Of a stretch of DNA of 18,119 bases, positions 1 through 7,968 are shown one piece after another. Numbering within the stretch: position 1 is the stretch's first letter; the number at the start of each line of letters is the position of its first letter. The stretch is from Dinghuibacter sp035492835 (GTDB taxonomy: Bacteria; Bacteroidota; Bacteroidia; Chitinophagales; Chitinophagaceae): positions 1 to 18,119 of the forward strand of contig NZ_DATJIY010000162.1 in NCBI RefSeq assembly GCF_035492835.1, in the 5' to 3' direction. The position numbers and the translations under genes were made by a program. The notes beneath the pieces are model-generated. The model searched no databases, had not been told where the DNA came from, and saw only the letters and a list, made by a program, of their open reading frames with translations.

Positions 1-1
1 G

Positions 2-74
2 TGGTGTGGGGCGGGATCGAACCGCCGACACAAGGATTTTCAGTCCTTTGCTCTACCGACTGAGCTACCGCACC
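2..74 (-). tRNA. tRNA-Phe (GAA)
   Basis: Read on the minus strand, the sequence folds into a full cloverleaf. The acceptor 5' strand is GGTGCGG, the D arm is GCTC/GAGC, and the anticodon stem AAGGA/TCCTT carries the loop CTGAAAA. The anticodon GAA lies at plus positions 39-41, so the tRNA decodes Phe codons. The T arm is GGCGG/CCGCC with loop TTCGATC, and the discriminator is A at position 2. The acceptor has one C-A mismatch at the fifth pair (plus positions 70 and 7). Whether CCA is encoded cannot be judged, because only one base remains before the window edge. Confidence 0.96.
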
Positions 75-94
75 AAAAAACCGGGAACGCCCGG
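75..94 (-). promoter_or_regulatory. Terminator-like hairpin in the tRNA-Phe leader
   Basis: On the minus strand the stem CCGGG / CCCGG closes a 4-nt loop (CGTT) and is followed at once by six T residues that abut the mature tRNA 5' end. This has the form of a short intrinsic terminator, yet it lies downstream of the predicted promoter and upstream of the tRNA. It could attenuate transcription, guide 5' processing of the precursor, or be chance in a GC-rich leader. An overlapping palindrome CGCCCGGGCG could form a competing hairpin. Confidence 0.4.
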
Positions 95-111
95 GCGCCT
101 GTAAGGGACGG

Positions 112-141
112 CAAAGATAGGCCTTTTTTAAAAATGGCCAA
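112..141 (-). promoter_or_regulatory. Promoter of tRNA-Phe (Bacteroidota -33/-7)
   Basis: On the minus strand TATCTTTG (119 to 112) is an exact match to the Bacteroidota -7 element TAnnTTTG. A TTG (141 to 139) stands exactly 19 nt upstream, as expected for the -33 element. Transcription would start near position 105, about 30 nt before the mature tRNA 5' end. The 19-nt spacer is nearly filled by the quasi-palindrome GGCC-T6A5T-GGCC (120-139). The promoter lies between the hydrolase stop codon (169) and the tRNA, so the tRNA is transcribed independently. Confidence 0.8.
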
Positions 142-168
142 AAAAAGTGCACTCCGCGGGGCAAACGT

Positions 169-1818
169 TTACAGGTCTATCGCAACCGCGTTTACCCAAA
201 CCGCTGTCCGGTCGAAGGTCGTCCCGAACTCATGGATCATCACTCCCCGGTCGTATCCAACGAACTTTCGAAACACCTCCCGGCCGTTAACGGTGATGAC
301 GACCGGGCGGGACAGGTCTACCATCGACGGGGAGATGAATAATGTGATGCGTCCGACGCGGGACGTCTCCAGGGAAAAGCGGTTCGACGCATACCGGGCC
401 CTTACGGCGCCCGACAAGCGCGGGAATTTGAAGGCAGGGGCGGCTGAGTCCGGGTGTTGCAACCAATGGGCGGCCGTGAAGTTGATACGACGCTGCCAGG
501 CTGCTGCGGCCGTGAGGGTGTCGAGGCGATCGATCCGTAACCAGTCGCAACGACCGTGGGTAACGTCGTCGCATTCCCAGTAAAGGGAGGGATGGAACGG
601 ATCGCGGGTACGATGGGAGATATCGGCGAACATGGCGGCGAACGCGGGCGCCGACTCGTCGAAATCGGGAAACCAATGCGGAAAGCCGGGATAGACATGG
701 TTTTGCCAGTCGATGCCCAGCGACCGGGTGATGCGGGAAAGGGTGTCGTGCCCGGGCAACGGGAAGTAGTAGTCCTTGTCTGTGGAGACGTTGTAGTAAC
801 TCCGGTCCAGGGCATTCAAAATGAAGGTGCCACCGGTGGCGACGCGCGGGTTGGAATTGAATCCGCAGAACCCGGCATAAGGGCTGGGCGCCTTCAGCAG
901 GTATGAAATGACGCCGGTAGCGCCATTGGAGTGCCCGTATAAATACACGCGGTTGTCATCGACATTGCAAAGACGCTTGAGCAGGGAGACAATGCGCGGG
1001 ATCATCCCAAAGCCCGATTCCGGGTACATCCAGTTAAATGCATAGTTCGCGTGGGGAAATACCATGATGGCGCCTGCAGCGCTACCCAGCCTGGTTATGA
1101 AACGGTTGAAGCCAGCCGTATCGTCGGCGGCGTGTTGTTGCAGGTCGAGCGGAGCCGGGAGCCCGAGGTTGTCGAATACCGCGCCGTGCAAGACCACCAC
1201 CACGGGTGTCGGGCGCACGGGGTCGTAAGCGGGCGGCAGCAACACCGAAAAATAACCTTGTACGCTGTCGTTGACGCTTACGGCAAACGGCAACATGGCC
1301 CCCGGCGATAAAGCAGGGAAACGATTGTAATGGCGAAGTGCCTGGTAAAGATCGGCAGCGGTTGTATCGGGATAGCCCAGGGCCAGCAGGCTGTCCTGAA
1401 ACCGGATGGTATGAAATATGGCGTTCCGGACAGCCAGGTCGTTGACGACGTTTGCCTTCATGGCCTCCTCGGTGAGCTCCCCCCAAATGGGGCTGTTCCT
1501 CATCGGCGCCAGGTCCTGGTCCGCGGAGGCATCCCCGGTAATCATCGCCCATTCGCCCTCACGGATGAGGCGGCGCAGGTACGCGGCCGCGGTATCGAAC
1601 GGCTGGTGCGACAGCACCGCCAGCGCGGCGGCGGCGTACAGGTCGTCGTGGTAGGGTTGGCGCGCAATCGAGACGCCCCGGGATAGCAGGACAAAGGCGC
1701 TGTCATAGGCCTTGCGGTCCCTGGCATGGGCCGCGCTGTCGCGCAGTTGTCTGTAAGTTTGTGCCGATCCGGAGCCGGTTATGAAGGTTATGGACAGGAG
1801 TAGGAAAAGAAGTCGCAT
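169..1818 (-). CDS. Secreted alpha/beta-hydrolase (esterase-like)
   Basis: This 549-residue protein is probably exported: residues 1-19 (MRLLFLLLSITFITGSGSA) form a hydrophobic signal peptide. The start at 1818 is chosen for that reason; an in-frame ATG at 1887 would add 23 residues in front of the signal. Residues about 20-120 look alpha-helical and TPR-like. The hydrolase core follows, with an oxyanion-type LHG at 210-212, the nucleophile motif GHSNG at 295-299 (Ser297) and a likely catalytic His381 in GFPHW. A beta-rich tail (about 480-549) ends the protein. The layout resembles PHB-depolymerase or feruloyl-esterase-like enzymes, but the substrate cannot be told. The gene starts 84 nt after recQ on the same strand and could be co-transcribed with it. 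A TATATTTA box lies 3 nt before the ATG, too close to serve as an ordinary promoter. Confidence 0.8.
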   Translation of the reverse strand: MRLLFLLLSITFITGSGSAQTYRQLRDSAAHARDRKAYDSAFVLLSRGVSIARQPYHDDLYAAAALAVLSHQPFDTAAAYLRRLIREGEWAMITGDASADQDLAPMRNSPIWGELTEEAMKANVVNDLAVRNAIFHTIRFQDSLLALGYPDTTAADLYQALRHYNRFPALSPGAMLPFAVSVNDSVQGYFSVLLPPAYDPVRPTPVVVVLHGAVFDNLGLPAPLDLQQHAADDTAGFNRFITRLGSAAGAIMVFPHANYAFNWMYPESGFGMIPRIVSLLKRLCNVDDNRVYLYGHSNGATGVISYLLKAPSPYAGFCGFNSNPRVATGGTFILNALDRSYYNVSTDKDYYFPLPGHDTLSRITRSLGIDWQNHVYPGFPHWFPDFDESAPAFAAMFADISHRTRDPFHPSLYWECDDVTHGRCDWLRIDRLDTLTAAAAWQRRINFTAAHWLQHPDSAAPAFKFPRLSGAVRARYASNRFSLETSRVGRITLFISPSMVDLSRPVVITVNGREVFRKFVGYDRGVMIHEFGTTFDRTAVWVNAVAIDL

Positions 1819-1902
1819 GCCTAAATATAGGTCCAGGGCCCCGCTAAGGACAGGGGCACTTGACAAATCGCCGAATTCCAGGGACAAACCGCCGGCGGAT
1901 CG

Positions 1903-4152
1903 CTAGTTCCCGTACTCGCACAGGAACTTTATCCGCATCAGCTTCAGCTGCTCCCACGTATAATTGGAATCGGCCAGCTCCTCCTGCGCAACCTGCAAAG
2001 AGGACGTTTCGCAACCCTTGAAGTACTCGATGATCTCATCCTGCTCGTCTTCGTCGAGCATCTCGTCGATGGCGTAGTCGAGCTTGAGCTTGGTACCGCT
2101 GGCGGCGATGGTTTCCATTTCCTCGAGCAGGGCGTCGAGACGGAGGTCCTTGTTCTTGGCGATGGTTTCCAGGGCAATGCGCTTGTCGGTCTGCTGGATA
2201 ATATAGACCTTGTTGTTGTTCTTGTTGACGACGGACTTTACGATGAAGTCGTCGGGGCGCTCGATCTGGTTTTCTTCGACGTATTGGGCGATCAGGCTGA
2301 TAAAGGGCTTGCCGTAGCGGAGGGCCTTGCCCTTACTTACACCCTGTATTTTTTCCAGCTCATCAAAAGTGGTGGGGAACATGATGGCCATGTCCTGGAG
2401 GGACGTCTCCAGGAAGATGACAAAGGGCGGGAGGCTTTTTTTCTTGGCCTCGGCAAGACGCACTTCCTTCAACATGTTGAACAACTTCTCATCCGCGACG
2501 GCCGGGCCGCCCGACGGACCTTCGTTACCCTCGTCGTCGTCGGCGTTGGCGTCCTCGAAAAGGTTGTTCAGGATAATCTGGAAGGACGTCGGCTTCTTGA
2601 GGAACTGCTCCCCGCGGCGGGTGAGCTTCAACACCCCGTATTCCTCGATGTCCTTATCCAGGTAACCTTCCAGCAGGAGCTGACGGATGAGGGAGTTCCA
2701 GTAGTGGGTTTCCTGGTCCTTCCCGAGACCAAAGACCGGGAGCTGCTCGTGCCGGTACATGACCACCTGGGGCGTTGCACGGCCGGCGAGGATGTGGAAG
2801 ACGTAGTCGACGGCAAAGCGCTCGTCGAGGGCCTTTATGACCCGGAGAACCTTCAGGGCGCCGTCCGCCGCTTCGACCTTTTCCTTGGGATGGAGACAGT
2901 TGTCGCACTCGCCGCAATTCTCTTCGGTATATTCTTCGCCGAAATAACTCATCAGGACCTTGCGGCGGCAGACGCCGGCTTCGGCGTAGGCCACGGTCTC
3001 GTTGATCAGCTGCGCGCCGACCTCCCGCTCACTGAGGGGTTTGTCGCGCATGAAGTGCTCCAGCTTCTGTACGTCGTTATGGCTATAGTACAGGATACAA
3101 CGGCCTTCCATGCCGTCACGGCCGGCGCGGCCGGTTTCCTGGTAATAATTTTCGATGGACTTGGGGATGTTGTAGTGGATGACATAGCGGATGTCCGGTT
3201 TGTCGATCCCCATCCCAAAGGCGATGGTCGCCACGATGATCTGCACTTCCTCGTTGAGGAACTGGTCTTGCCGTTCGGCCCTTAGCTTGGCGTCCAGGCC
3301 CGCGTGGTAGGCTACGGCCTTGAAGCCGTTGGCGACGAGCATGTCGGCGAGCTCCTCGGTGGTCTTGCGGTTGAGGGTATAGATGATGCCGCTTTTGTCC
3401 TTGTTCTGGCTGATAAACTTGACGATGCTTTTGATCGTCTGCTCTTTCTTGATCTTGGGTTGGATCTCGTAGTAGAGGTTCGGCCGGTTGAACGAAGACA
3501 TGAAAATGGCGGGGTTCCGGAGCCCGAGGTTCTTTATAATGTCGCTTTGCACTTTGGGCGTTGCCGTGGCCGTAAGCGCGATGACGGGCACCGTTTCGTT
3601 GATGCGGTCCATCATTTCGCGGAGGCGGCGGTATTCGGGGCGGAAGTCGTGACCCCATTCCGATATACAGTGGGCTTCATCCACCGCGAAAAAGGAAATG
3701 GGGAGCTCCGCGAAAAAGTCGAGGTTTTCCTGTTTGGTAAGCGTCTCCGGCGCGACGTACAGCATCTTGGTCTTGCCTTCCGTCAGGTCGCTCATGACGA
3801 CTTTCTGCTGGGCTTTGCTCAAAGAAGAATTGAGGAAGTGGGCCACGTCGTCCTTGGAGCTATAGCCGCGGACGAGGTCGACCTGGTTCTTCATCAGCGC
3901 GATAAGGGGGGATACTATGATCGCCACGCCCTCGCTGAGTAATGCGGGGAGTTGATAACAAAGGCTTTTGCCACCGCCGGTGGGCTTGATGACAAAGGTG
4001 TCCCGGCCTGCTAAAAGGCTGGTGATGATGGCTTCCTGGTTTCCTTTGAACTGGCTGAATCCAAAATGCTCTTGTAGGGCCGTTTTTAGATATCCATTTG
4101 TCGGTTTGACGGAGGTCCTGGTAGCCGATCCCTTTCTTTTTGTTGTTGCCAT
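1903..4152 (-). CDS. recQ: ATP-dependent DNA helicase RecQ
   Basis: RecQ is a 3'-5' superfamily 2 helicase that unwinds DNA in recombination, replication-fork repair and genome maintenance. The 749 residues hold all the expected parts. Helicase domain 1 has Walker A TGGGKS at 58-63 and the DEAH box at 158-161, followed by CISEWGHDFRPEYRRL, the RecQ aromatic loop. Helicase domain 2 includes YYQETGRAGRDG near 336-347. The RQC zinc site is C395, C413, C416 and C419, followed by a winged-helix region to about 525. An acidic linker (533-547) leads to an HRDC domain (about 553-630). A tail of about 120 residues after HRDC makes the protein longer than the roughly 600-residue E. coli RecQ. The start is supported by AAGGAAG 5 nt upstream of the ATG. 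The gene diverges from kdsD across 185 nt. Confidence 0.97.
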   Translation of the reverse strand: MATTKRKGSATRTSVKPTNGYLKTALQEHFGFSQFKGNQEAIITSLLAGRDTFVIKPTGGGKSLCYQLPALLSEGVAIIVSPLIALMKNQVDLVRGYSSKDDVAHFLNSSLSKAQQKVVMSDLTEGKTKMLYVAPETLTKQENLDFFAELPISFFAVDEAHCISEWGHDFRPEYRRLREMMDRINETVPVIALTATATPKVQSDIIKNLGLRNPAIFMSSFNRPNLYYEIQPKIKKEQTIKSIVKFISQNKDKSGIIYTLNRKTTEELADMLVANGFKAVAYHAGLDAKLRAERQDQFLNEEVQIIVATIAFGMGIDKPDIRYVIHYNIPKSIENYYQETGRAGRDGMEGRCILYYSHNDVQKLEHFMRDKPLSEREVGAQLINETVAYAEAGVCRRKVLMSYFGEEYTEENCGECDNCLHPKEKVEAADGALKVLRVIKALDERFAVDYVFHILAGRATPQVVMYRHEQLPVFGLGKDQETHYWNSLIRQLLLEGYLDKDIEEYGVLKLTRRGEQFLKKPTSFQIILNNLFEDANADDDEGNEGPSGGPAVADEKLFNMLKEVRLAEAKKKSLPPFVIFLETSLQDMAIMFPTTFDELEKIQGVSKGKALRYGKPFISLIAQYVEENQIERPDDFIVKSVVNKNNNKVYIIQQTDKRIALETIAKNKDLRLDALLEEMETIAASGTKLKLDYAIDEMLDEDEQDEIIEYFKGCETSSLQVAQEELADSNYTWEQLKLMRIKFLCEYGN

Positions 4153-4316
4153 AATTCTTCCTTCACTTCGGTTTTCAAAACAACTTCTTTCAGGTGTTCG
4201 GTAGCGGTAGCGGTTGAGGCAGAAAATATTCTGGTAGTAGAGGTCTACAAATGGGCAAGCCGTTTATAAAGGGCAACGAAGTTAGTGAAAAAGGGGCACT
4301 TTCCAGCTGAATATAA

Positions 4317-4324
4317 TATTTTTG
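4317..4324 (+). promoter_or_regulatory. -7 element of the kdsD promoter
   Basis: TATTTTTG matches the Bacteroidota -7 consensus TAnnTTTG exactly and ends 13 nt before the kdsD ATG. No TTG lies at 19-21 nt upstream, so the -33 element is missing or weak. Transcription would begin around 4330, giving a leader of under 10 nt. It would drive kdsD and the following guanylyltransferase gene. Confidence 0.5.
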
Positions 4325-4337
4325 TGCCACTTATACA

Positions 4338-5306
4338 ATGAGCAAAGACACCATTCGGGAGATCGCATTAAGAACCATCGGGCTGGAATCGGAAGCGATC
4401 CGTGGCCTCGGGGCATTGCTGGACGATGATTTTGAACGCGTGGTAACGGCCCTGTACCACCAAAAAGGCCGGCTGGTCATCAGCGGTGTGGGCAAAAGCG
4501 CCCTGATTGCGCAAAAGATCGTCGCTACGCTAAACTCTACAGGAACACCGGCTATTTTTCTACACGCCGGCGACGCCATACACGGCGATCTCGGCATGGT
4601 ACAAGCCGACGACATCGTCATGCTCATCAGCAAGAGCGGGAATTCGCCGGAGATCAAATGGCTCGTGCCGCTCATCAAGAATTTCGGAAACACGCTCATC
4701 GGCATGGTGGGTAACCGGGAATCTTACCTGGCCCTGCAATCCAACCTGGTGCTCGATACCACCGTGGACCAGGAAGCCTGCCCTAATAACCTCGCCCCCA
4801 CTACCAGCACTACCGCCCAGCTTGTTATGGGGGATGCGATCGCGGTCTGCCTCATGGAATTAAGGGGTTTTACCGGCGAGGATTTTGCTAAGTTCCATCC
4901 TGGGGGTACATTGGGCAAAAAATTGTACCTGCGCGTTTCGGATCTGTACGGCCAAAACGAGCGGCCCCTGGTGCGACCGGACAGCTCGCTCAAGGAAGTG
5001 ATACTGGAGATCTCGCAAAAACGGCTGGGGGTAACCGCGGTGCTGGAAGGCGAAGACATACTCGCCGGCGTGATTACGGATGGCGATCTTCGGCGAATGC
5101 TGGAGCATACGGCCTCCCTGGAGGGCGTTCTCGCCAAAGACATCATGACGGGCGCGCCCAAGACCATCGGACCGGATGCGTTGGCGGTGGAGGCCCTGGA
5201 CAGGATGCGGAACTTCGATATTTCTCAATTGATCGTCACGGATGACAATAACCGTTACCTTGGCGTGCTACAATTACATGACCTCGTTCGGGAAGGACTA
5301 ATATAA
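4338..5306 (+). CDS. kdsD: D-arabinose-5-phosphate isomerase (KdsD/KpsF/GutQ)
   Basis: The enzyme interconverts ribulose 5-phosphate and arabinose 5-phosphate, the first committed step to KDO for the lipopolysaccharide core. At 322 residues it has the family's usual length. An SIS sugar-phosphate isomerase domain spans about 30-195, with GVGKS at 50-54, ISKSGNSPE at 97-105 and HPGGTLGKK at 187-195. Two CBS domains follow at about 205-265 and 268-322. Residues reported as important in E. coli KdsD (K59, H88, E111, E152, H193, recalled) all fall at a constant offset of six: K53, H82, E105, E146 and H187. This argues for an active enzyme. It is followed 12 nt later by a mannose-1-phosphate guanylyltransferase gene, so both probably belong to one surface-glycan precursor operon. 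Confidence 0.95.
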   Translation: MSKDTIREIALRTIGLESEAIRGLGALLDDDFERVVTALYHQKGRLVISGVGKSALIAQKIVATLNSTGTPAIFLHAGDAIHGDLGMVQADDIVMLISKSGNSPEIKWLVPLIKNFGNTLIGMVGNRESYLALQSNLVLDTTVDQEACPNNLAPTTSTTAQLVMGDAIAVCLMELRGFTGEDFAKFHPGGTLGKKLYLRVSDLYGQNERPLVRPDSSLKEVILEISQKRLGVTAVLEGEDILAGVITDGDLRRMLEHTASLEGVLAKDIMTGAPKTIGPDALAVEALDRMRNFDISQLIVTDDNNRYLGVLQLHDLVREGLI

Positions 5307-5318
5307 ATAAACGTTAAA

Positions 5319-6401
5319 ATGAACAACCAGTATTACGTCGTGATCATGGCAGGCGGTATCGGCAGCCGGTTTTGGCCAAAAAGCAGGACCAGCTTCCCCA
5401 AGCAATTCCTGGACATACTCAACGAGGGTCAAACGCTGATACAAAGTACCTTCCACCGTTTCGCCAAATTCATCCCCAAGGAAAATATCTATATCGTTAC
5501 GACCAAGGAGTATGGGGACATCGTGAAAAAGCAGCTGCCCCAGGCATCGCCGGAGAATATCCTCTACGAGCCGTCCCGGAAAAACACGGCGCCGTGTATC
5601 GCCTATGCTTCCTATAAGCTCCTGTTAAAAAATCCCGACGCCAAGCTGATCTGCGCCCCCGCGGATCACCTGATCAAGGACGAGGACAACTTCCAACGGG
5701 TCTGTATGCGCGCCCTGGATTTTGTAGACCACCTGAACGCCTTTGTTACCCTCGGTATAAAACCCACCTACCCCAATACCGGTTACGGTTATATCCAGCA
5801 TGACATCCTCGCCGCGGCCGAAGATATCTACAAGGTCCGGACGTTCACCGAGAAGCCCAACCTCGACCTGGCCAGGACCTTCCTGGCCAGCGGCGACTTC
5901 CTGTGGAACGCGGGGATCTTCGTATGGAAGGTCCGAAACATCATCTCGGCCTTTGAGAGGTACCTGCCCGAAATGCACGAGCTTTTTCATTCGGAAATCG
6001 GCGAGTTCAATACTCCGGGTGAAGAGGCGGCCATCGAGCGCATCTATCCCCAATGCACCAGCGTGTCCATCGACTATGGCATCATGGAAAAAGCGGATAA
6101 CGTTTATGTGATTCCTTCGTCCTTTGGCTGGAGCGACCTCGGTACCTGGAACAGTGCTTATGAGAACCTGGAAAAGGACTACCTGGCGAACGCGGTGGTC
6201 GGTAACAATGTGGTAATCATCGATTCCACCCATTGCGTGGTACAGGCCGATGACAAAAAGCTGGTCCTGTTACAGGGATTGGACGACTTCATCGTGGTGG
6301 ATACGCACGACGTGTTGCTGATCTGTAGGAAAGAAAAGGAGCAGGAGATAAAGGAATTCGTCGCGGAGGTTAAACGCAAGAAAGGAGACAAGTACCTGTA
6401 A
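5319..6401 (+). CDS. manC: Mannose-1-phosphate guanylyltransferase
   Basis: The enzyme joins GTP and mannose 1-phosphate to GDP-mannose, the donor for mannose, fucose and rhamnose-type sugars in surface polysaccharides. The 360 residues form a nucleotidyltransferase fold. The signature AGGIGSRFWPKSR with PKQF runs over 11-30, CAPADHLI binds nucleotide and metal, and NTGYGYI, FTEKP and WNAGIFVW follow in the usual order. It is the short form, lacking the C-terminal phosphomannose isomerase domain of the bifunctional ManC/AlgA proteins of about 470 residues. The gene lies 12 nt after kdsD, with an A/T-rich leader and no Shine-Dalgarno. It ends 13 nt from a convergent small gene, with no obvious terminator between them. 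Confidence 0.94.
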   Translation: MNNQYYVVIMAGGIGSRFWPKSRTSFPKQFLDILNEGQTLIQSTFHRFAKFIPKENIYIVTTKEYGDIVKKQLPQASPENILYEPSRKNTAPCIAYASYKLLLKNPDAKLICAPADHLIKDEDNFQRVCMRALDFVDHLNAFVTLGIKPTYPNTGYGYIQHDILAAAEDIYKVRTFTEKPNLDLARTFLASGDFLWNAGIFVWKVRNIISAFERYLPEMHELFHSEIGEFNTPGEEAAIERIYPQCTSVSIDYGIMEKADNVYVIPSSFGWSDLGTWNSAYENLEKDYLANAVVGNNVVIIDSTHCVVQADDKKLVLLQGLDDFIVVDTHDVLLICRKEKEQEIKEFVAEVKRKKGDKYL

Positions 6402-6414
6402 AAAGCGACCTTGG

Positions 6415-6663
6415 CTAGTTCTTGGCGCTCAGGAAGATGAATGGCTTCAAATCCCCGCGGTTCATCACCTTCAGGATCTGATGGGGCTTGTGCAGCATCT
6501 TATAGCGATTCATATCGATCACTTCGTATGCCTGGACCAGGCTCTTCTCGTACGAATGGATGTCATAGAGCAATTCGTACAAGCGCTCCAATTCCAGGTC
6601 CAGCGAACGCTGGTTCACATAATCATGTTTAAAGAGCAATAGCAAGTCTCTCTTATTTTTCAT
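6415..6663 (-). CDS. Small protein of unknown function (82 aa)
   Basis: I do not recognise this protein. From the ATG at 6663 it has 82 residues, starts MKNKRDLLLLFKHDY, is rich in Leu, Tyr, Lys and Glu, and looks mainly helical (for example LDLELERLYELLYDIHSYEK). It has no signal peptide, membrane segment or cysteines, so it is probably cytoplasmic. An upstream in-frame ATG at 6762 would add 33 residues that overlap the lipoprotein gene in another frame, so the shorter form is preferred. It begins 13 nt after the lipoprotein gene ends, suggesting one transcript, and is convergent to the guanylyltransferase gene. Confidence 0.65.
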   Translation of the reverse strand: MKNKRDLLLLFKHDYVNQRSLDLELERLYELLYDIHSYEKSLVQAYEVIDMNRYKMLHKPHQILKVMNRGDLKPFIFLSAKN

Positions 6664-6676
6664 AACCTGGATGGAT

Positions 6677-6802
6677 TTAGTATCCGACCATACCTTTTTT
6701 ACTGGGACAGCCGCAACCACCCTTTCGCGACGAGCTGCAACTAACCAAAGCCAAACAAACAACCAACATCAAGCCAGCGAGGATTTTATGCGACGTCTTC
6801 AT
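6677..6802 (-). CDS. Tiny lipoprotein, Cys/Gly-rich mature part
   Basis: From the ATG at 6802 this is a 41-residue precursor. The positive n-region MKTSHK leads a hydrophobic stretch and the lipobox LVSC, with lipidated Cys22. After signal peptidase II cleavage only about 20 residues would remain, with a CGCP motif (C30, C32) and ending KKGMVGY. In-frame sequence upstream of this ATG lacks signal features and runs over the promoter region of the divergent gene, so the short start is chosen. Function is unknown; the two spaced cysteines could bind metal or form a disulfide. It probably shares a transcript with the 82-residue protein 13 nt downstream. Confidence 0.7.
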   Translation of the reverse strand: MKTSHKILAGLMLVVCLALVSCSSSRKGGCGCPSKKGMVGY

Positions 6803-6849
6803 AATAGGGGTTTGTAAATTAATTATTTTTCCGGATAAACCAAATAATT

Positions 6850-7968
6850 GTGGAAAAACACGACCCGGCTCCCTTACGCATTCTCGTCGCCCCATTGGAC
6901 TGGGGACTGGGTCATGCTACCCGCTGTATTCCGCTCATCCGGCAACTCCTCCATCGCGGCTGCGACGTCTGGATAGCCTCCGAAGGCAGGACACAGCAAT
7001 TACTCCAACAGGAATTCCCTTCACTCACCCACATCGCCCTAAGGGGCTACCGGGTCCGGTATGCCGCTTCCCGCCTTGGGCTGGCCATCAAAATTACGGC
7101 ACAAATCCCGCGGATTTTGCAAACGGTTCGTTACGAAAATCACTGGCTACGCCAGGTAGCGCAGGAATTTGGCCTCGATGCCGTGGTCTCGGATAACCGT
7201 TTTGGACTCAGCCGTCCCGAACTCCCCTGTGTCTTCCTCACCCACCAGCTCCGGATAAAAGCGCCCTTCGGCTCCCTCGTCCAAAAGCTCAACTACCGGT
7301 TTATCAATCGCTTCGATTCCTGCTGGGTACCTGATGCCGCCGGCGAACCTAACCTATCCGGGTCCCTCGGTCACCCTAAACGATTGCCTTCCATCCCGGT
7401 ACACTACCTGGGAGTGCTTTCCCGGCTCGAACCTCGGGAAGTTTTTCAGCCTATAAGGCTGGTCTTCCTGCTGTCCGGGCCTGAACCTCAAAGAACGCTC
7501 TTCGAGAAACAAATATTGCACCAATTGGCGAATACGGGGCCCCTGATTCCAGGGGCGGTACTTATTCGTGGACTGCCCGGCGGTGGGGGGCGTTCATCGG
7601 AGATGACCGACCTGATCGCCACGGGCAAATTAGTCGTATACGACCATCTCCCGGCCAATCAATTGGAAGAAGTCCTGTCCGCCGCGGAATGGGTCGTAGC
7701 CCGTACGGGGTACACCACCGTCATGGACCTGGTTCACCTTCGGAAAAAAAGCATCCTGGTCCCCACACCCGGTCAGACCGAACAGGAATACCTGGCCGGC
7801 TATCTCCGGGAAAACGGTATTGCCTGCACGTTTTCGCAGACTGGATTCTCGCTGGAGGGGGCGCTGCGGGAGGCTGCCGTTTTTCCTTACACATTTCCAC
7901 GCTTCGATAAAAGGTCCGATGACATCATCGACCAGTGGCTGGAGGATATACGGGTTGCCAAAGCTTAA
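6850..7968 (+). CDS. GT-B glycosyltransferase (GT28/MurG-like)
   Basis: The 372-residue protein looks like a GT-B glycosyltransferase related to GT28 and MurG. The N-terminal half starts LRILVAPLDWGLGHATR, with the Gly-rich loop DWGLGHATR at 17-25 where such enzymes bind the acceptor. The C-terminal half has ARTGYTTVMDL from residue 284 and ILVPTPGQTEQEYLA, the GT28-type donor-binding region. No signal peptide or membrane span is evident, so it would act in the cytoplasm or on the inner membrane face. Neither donor nor acceptor can be deduced. The start is GTG at 6850; no ATG lies before the first conserved strand. It diverges from the lipoprotein gene over 47 nt. No close TAnnTTTG match was seen upstream. 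Confidence 0.82.
   Translation: MEKHDPAPLRILVAPLDWGLGHATRCIPLIRQLLHRGCDVWIASEGRTQQLLQQEFPSLTHIALRGYRVRYAASRLGLAIKITAQIPRILQTVRYENHWLRQVAQEFGLDAVVSDNRFGLSRPELPCVFLTHQLRIKAPFGSLVQKLNYRFINRFDSCWVPDAAGEPNLSGSLGHPKRLPSIPVHYLGVLSRLEPREVFQPIRLVFLLSGPEPQRTLFEKQILHQLANTGPLIPGAVLIRGLPGGGGRSSEMTDLIATGKLVVYDHLPANQLEEVLSAAEWVVARTGYTTVMDLVHLRKKSILVPTPGQTEQEYLAGYLRENGIACTFSQTGFSLEGALREAAVFPYTFPRFDKRSDDIIDQWLEDIRVAKA

Noticed and set aside
134..583. 149-residue plus-strand open frame opposite the hydrolase
   Set aside because: Its start lies inside the tRNA-Phe promoter region and its translation is low-complexity Arg/Ser/Ala-rich.
2284..3285. 333-residue plus-strand open frame opposite recQ
   Set aside because: It lies wholly inside recQ on the other strand. 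Its translation has no recognisable motif and arises from the high GC content and codon bias of recQ.
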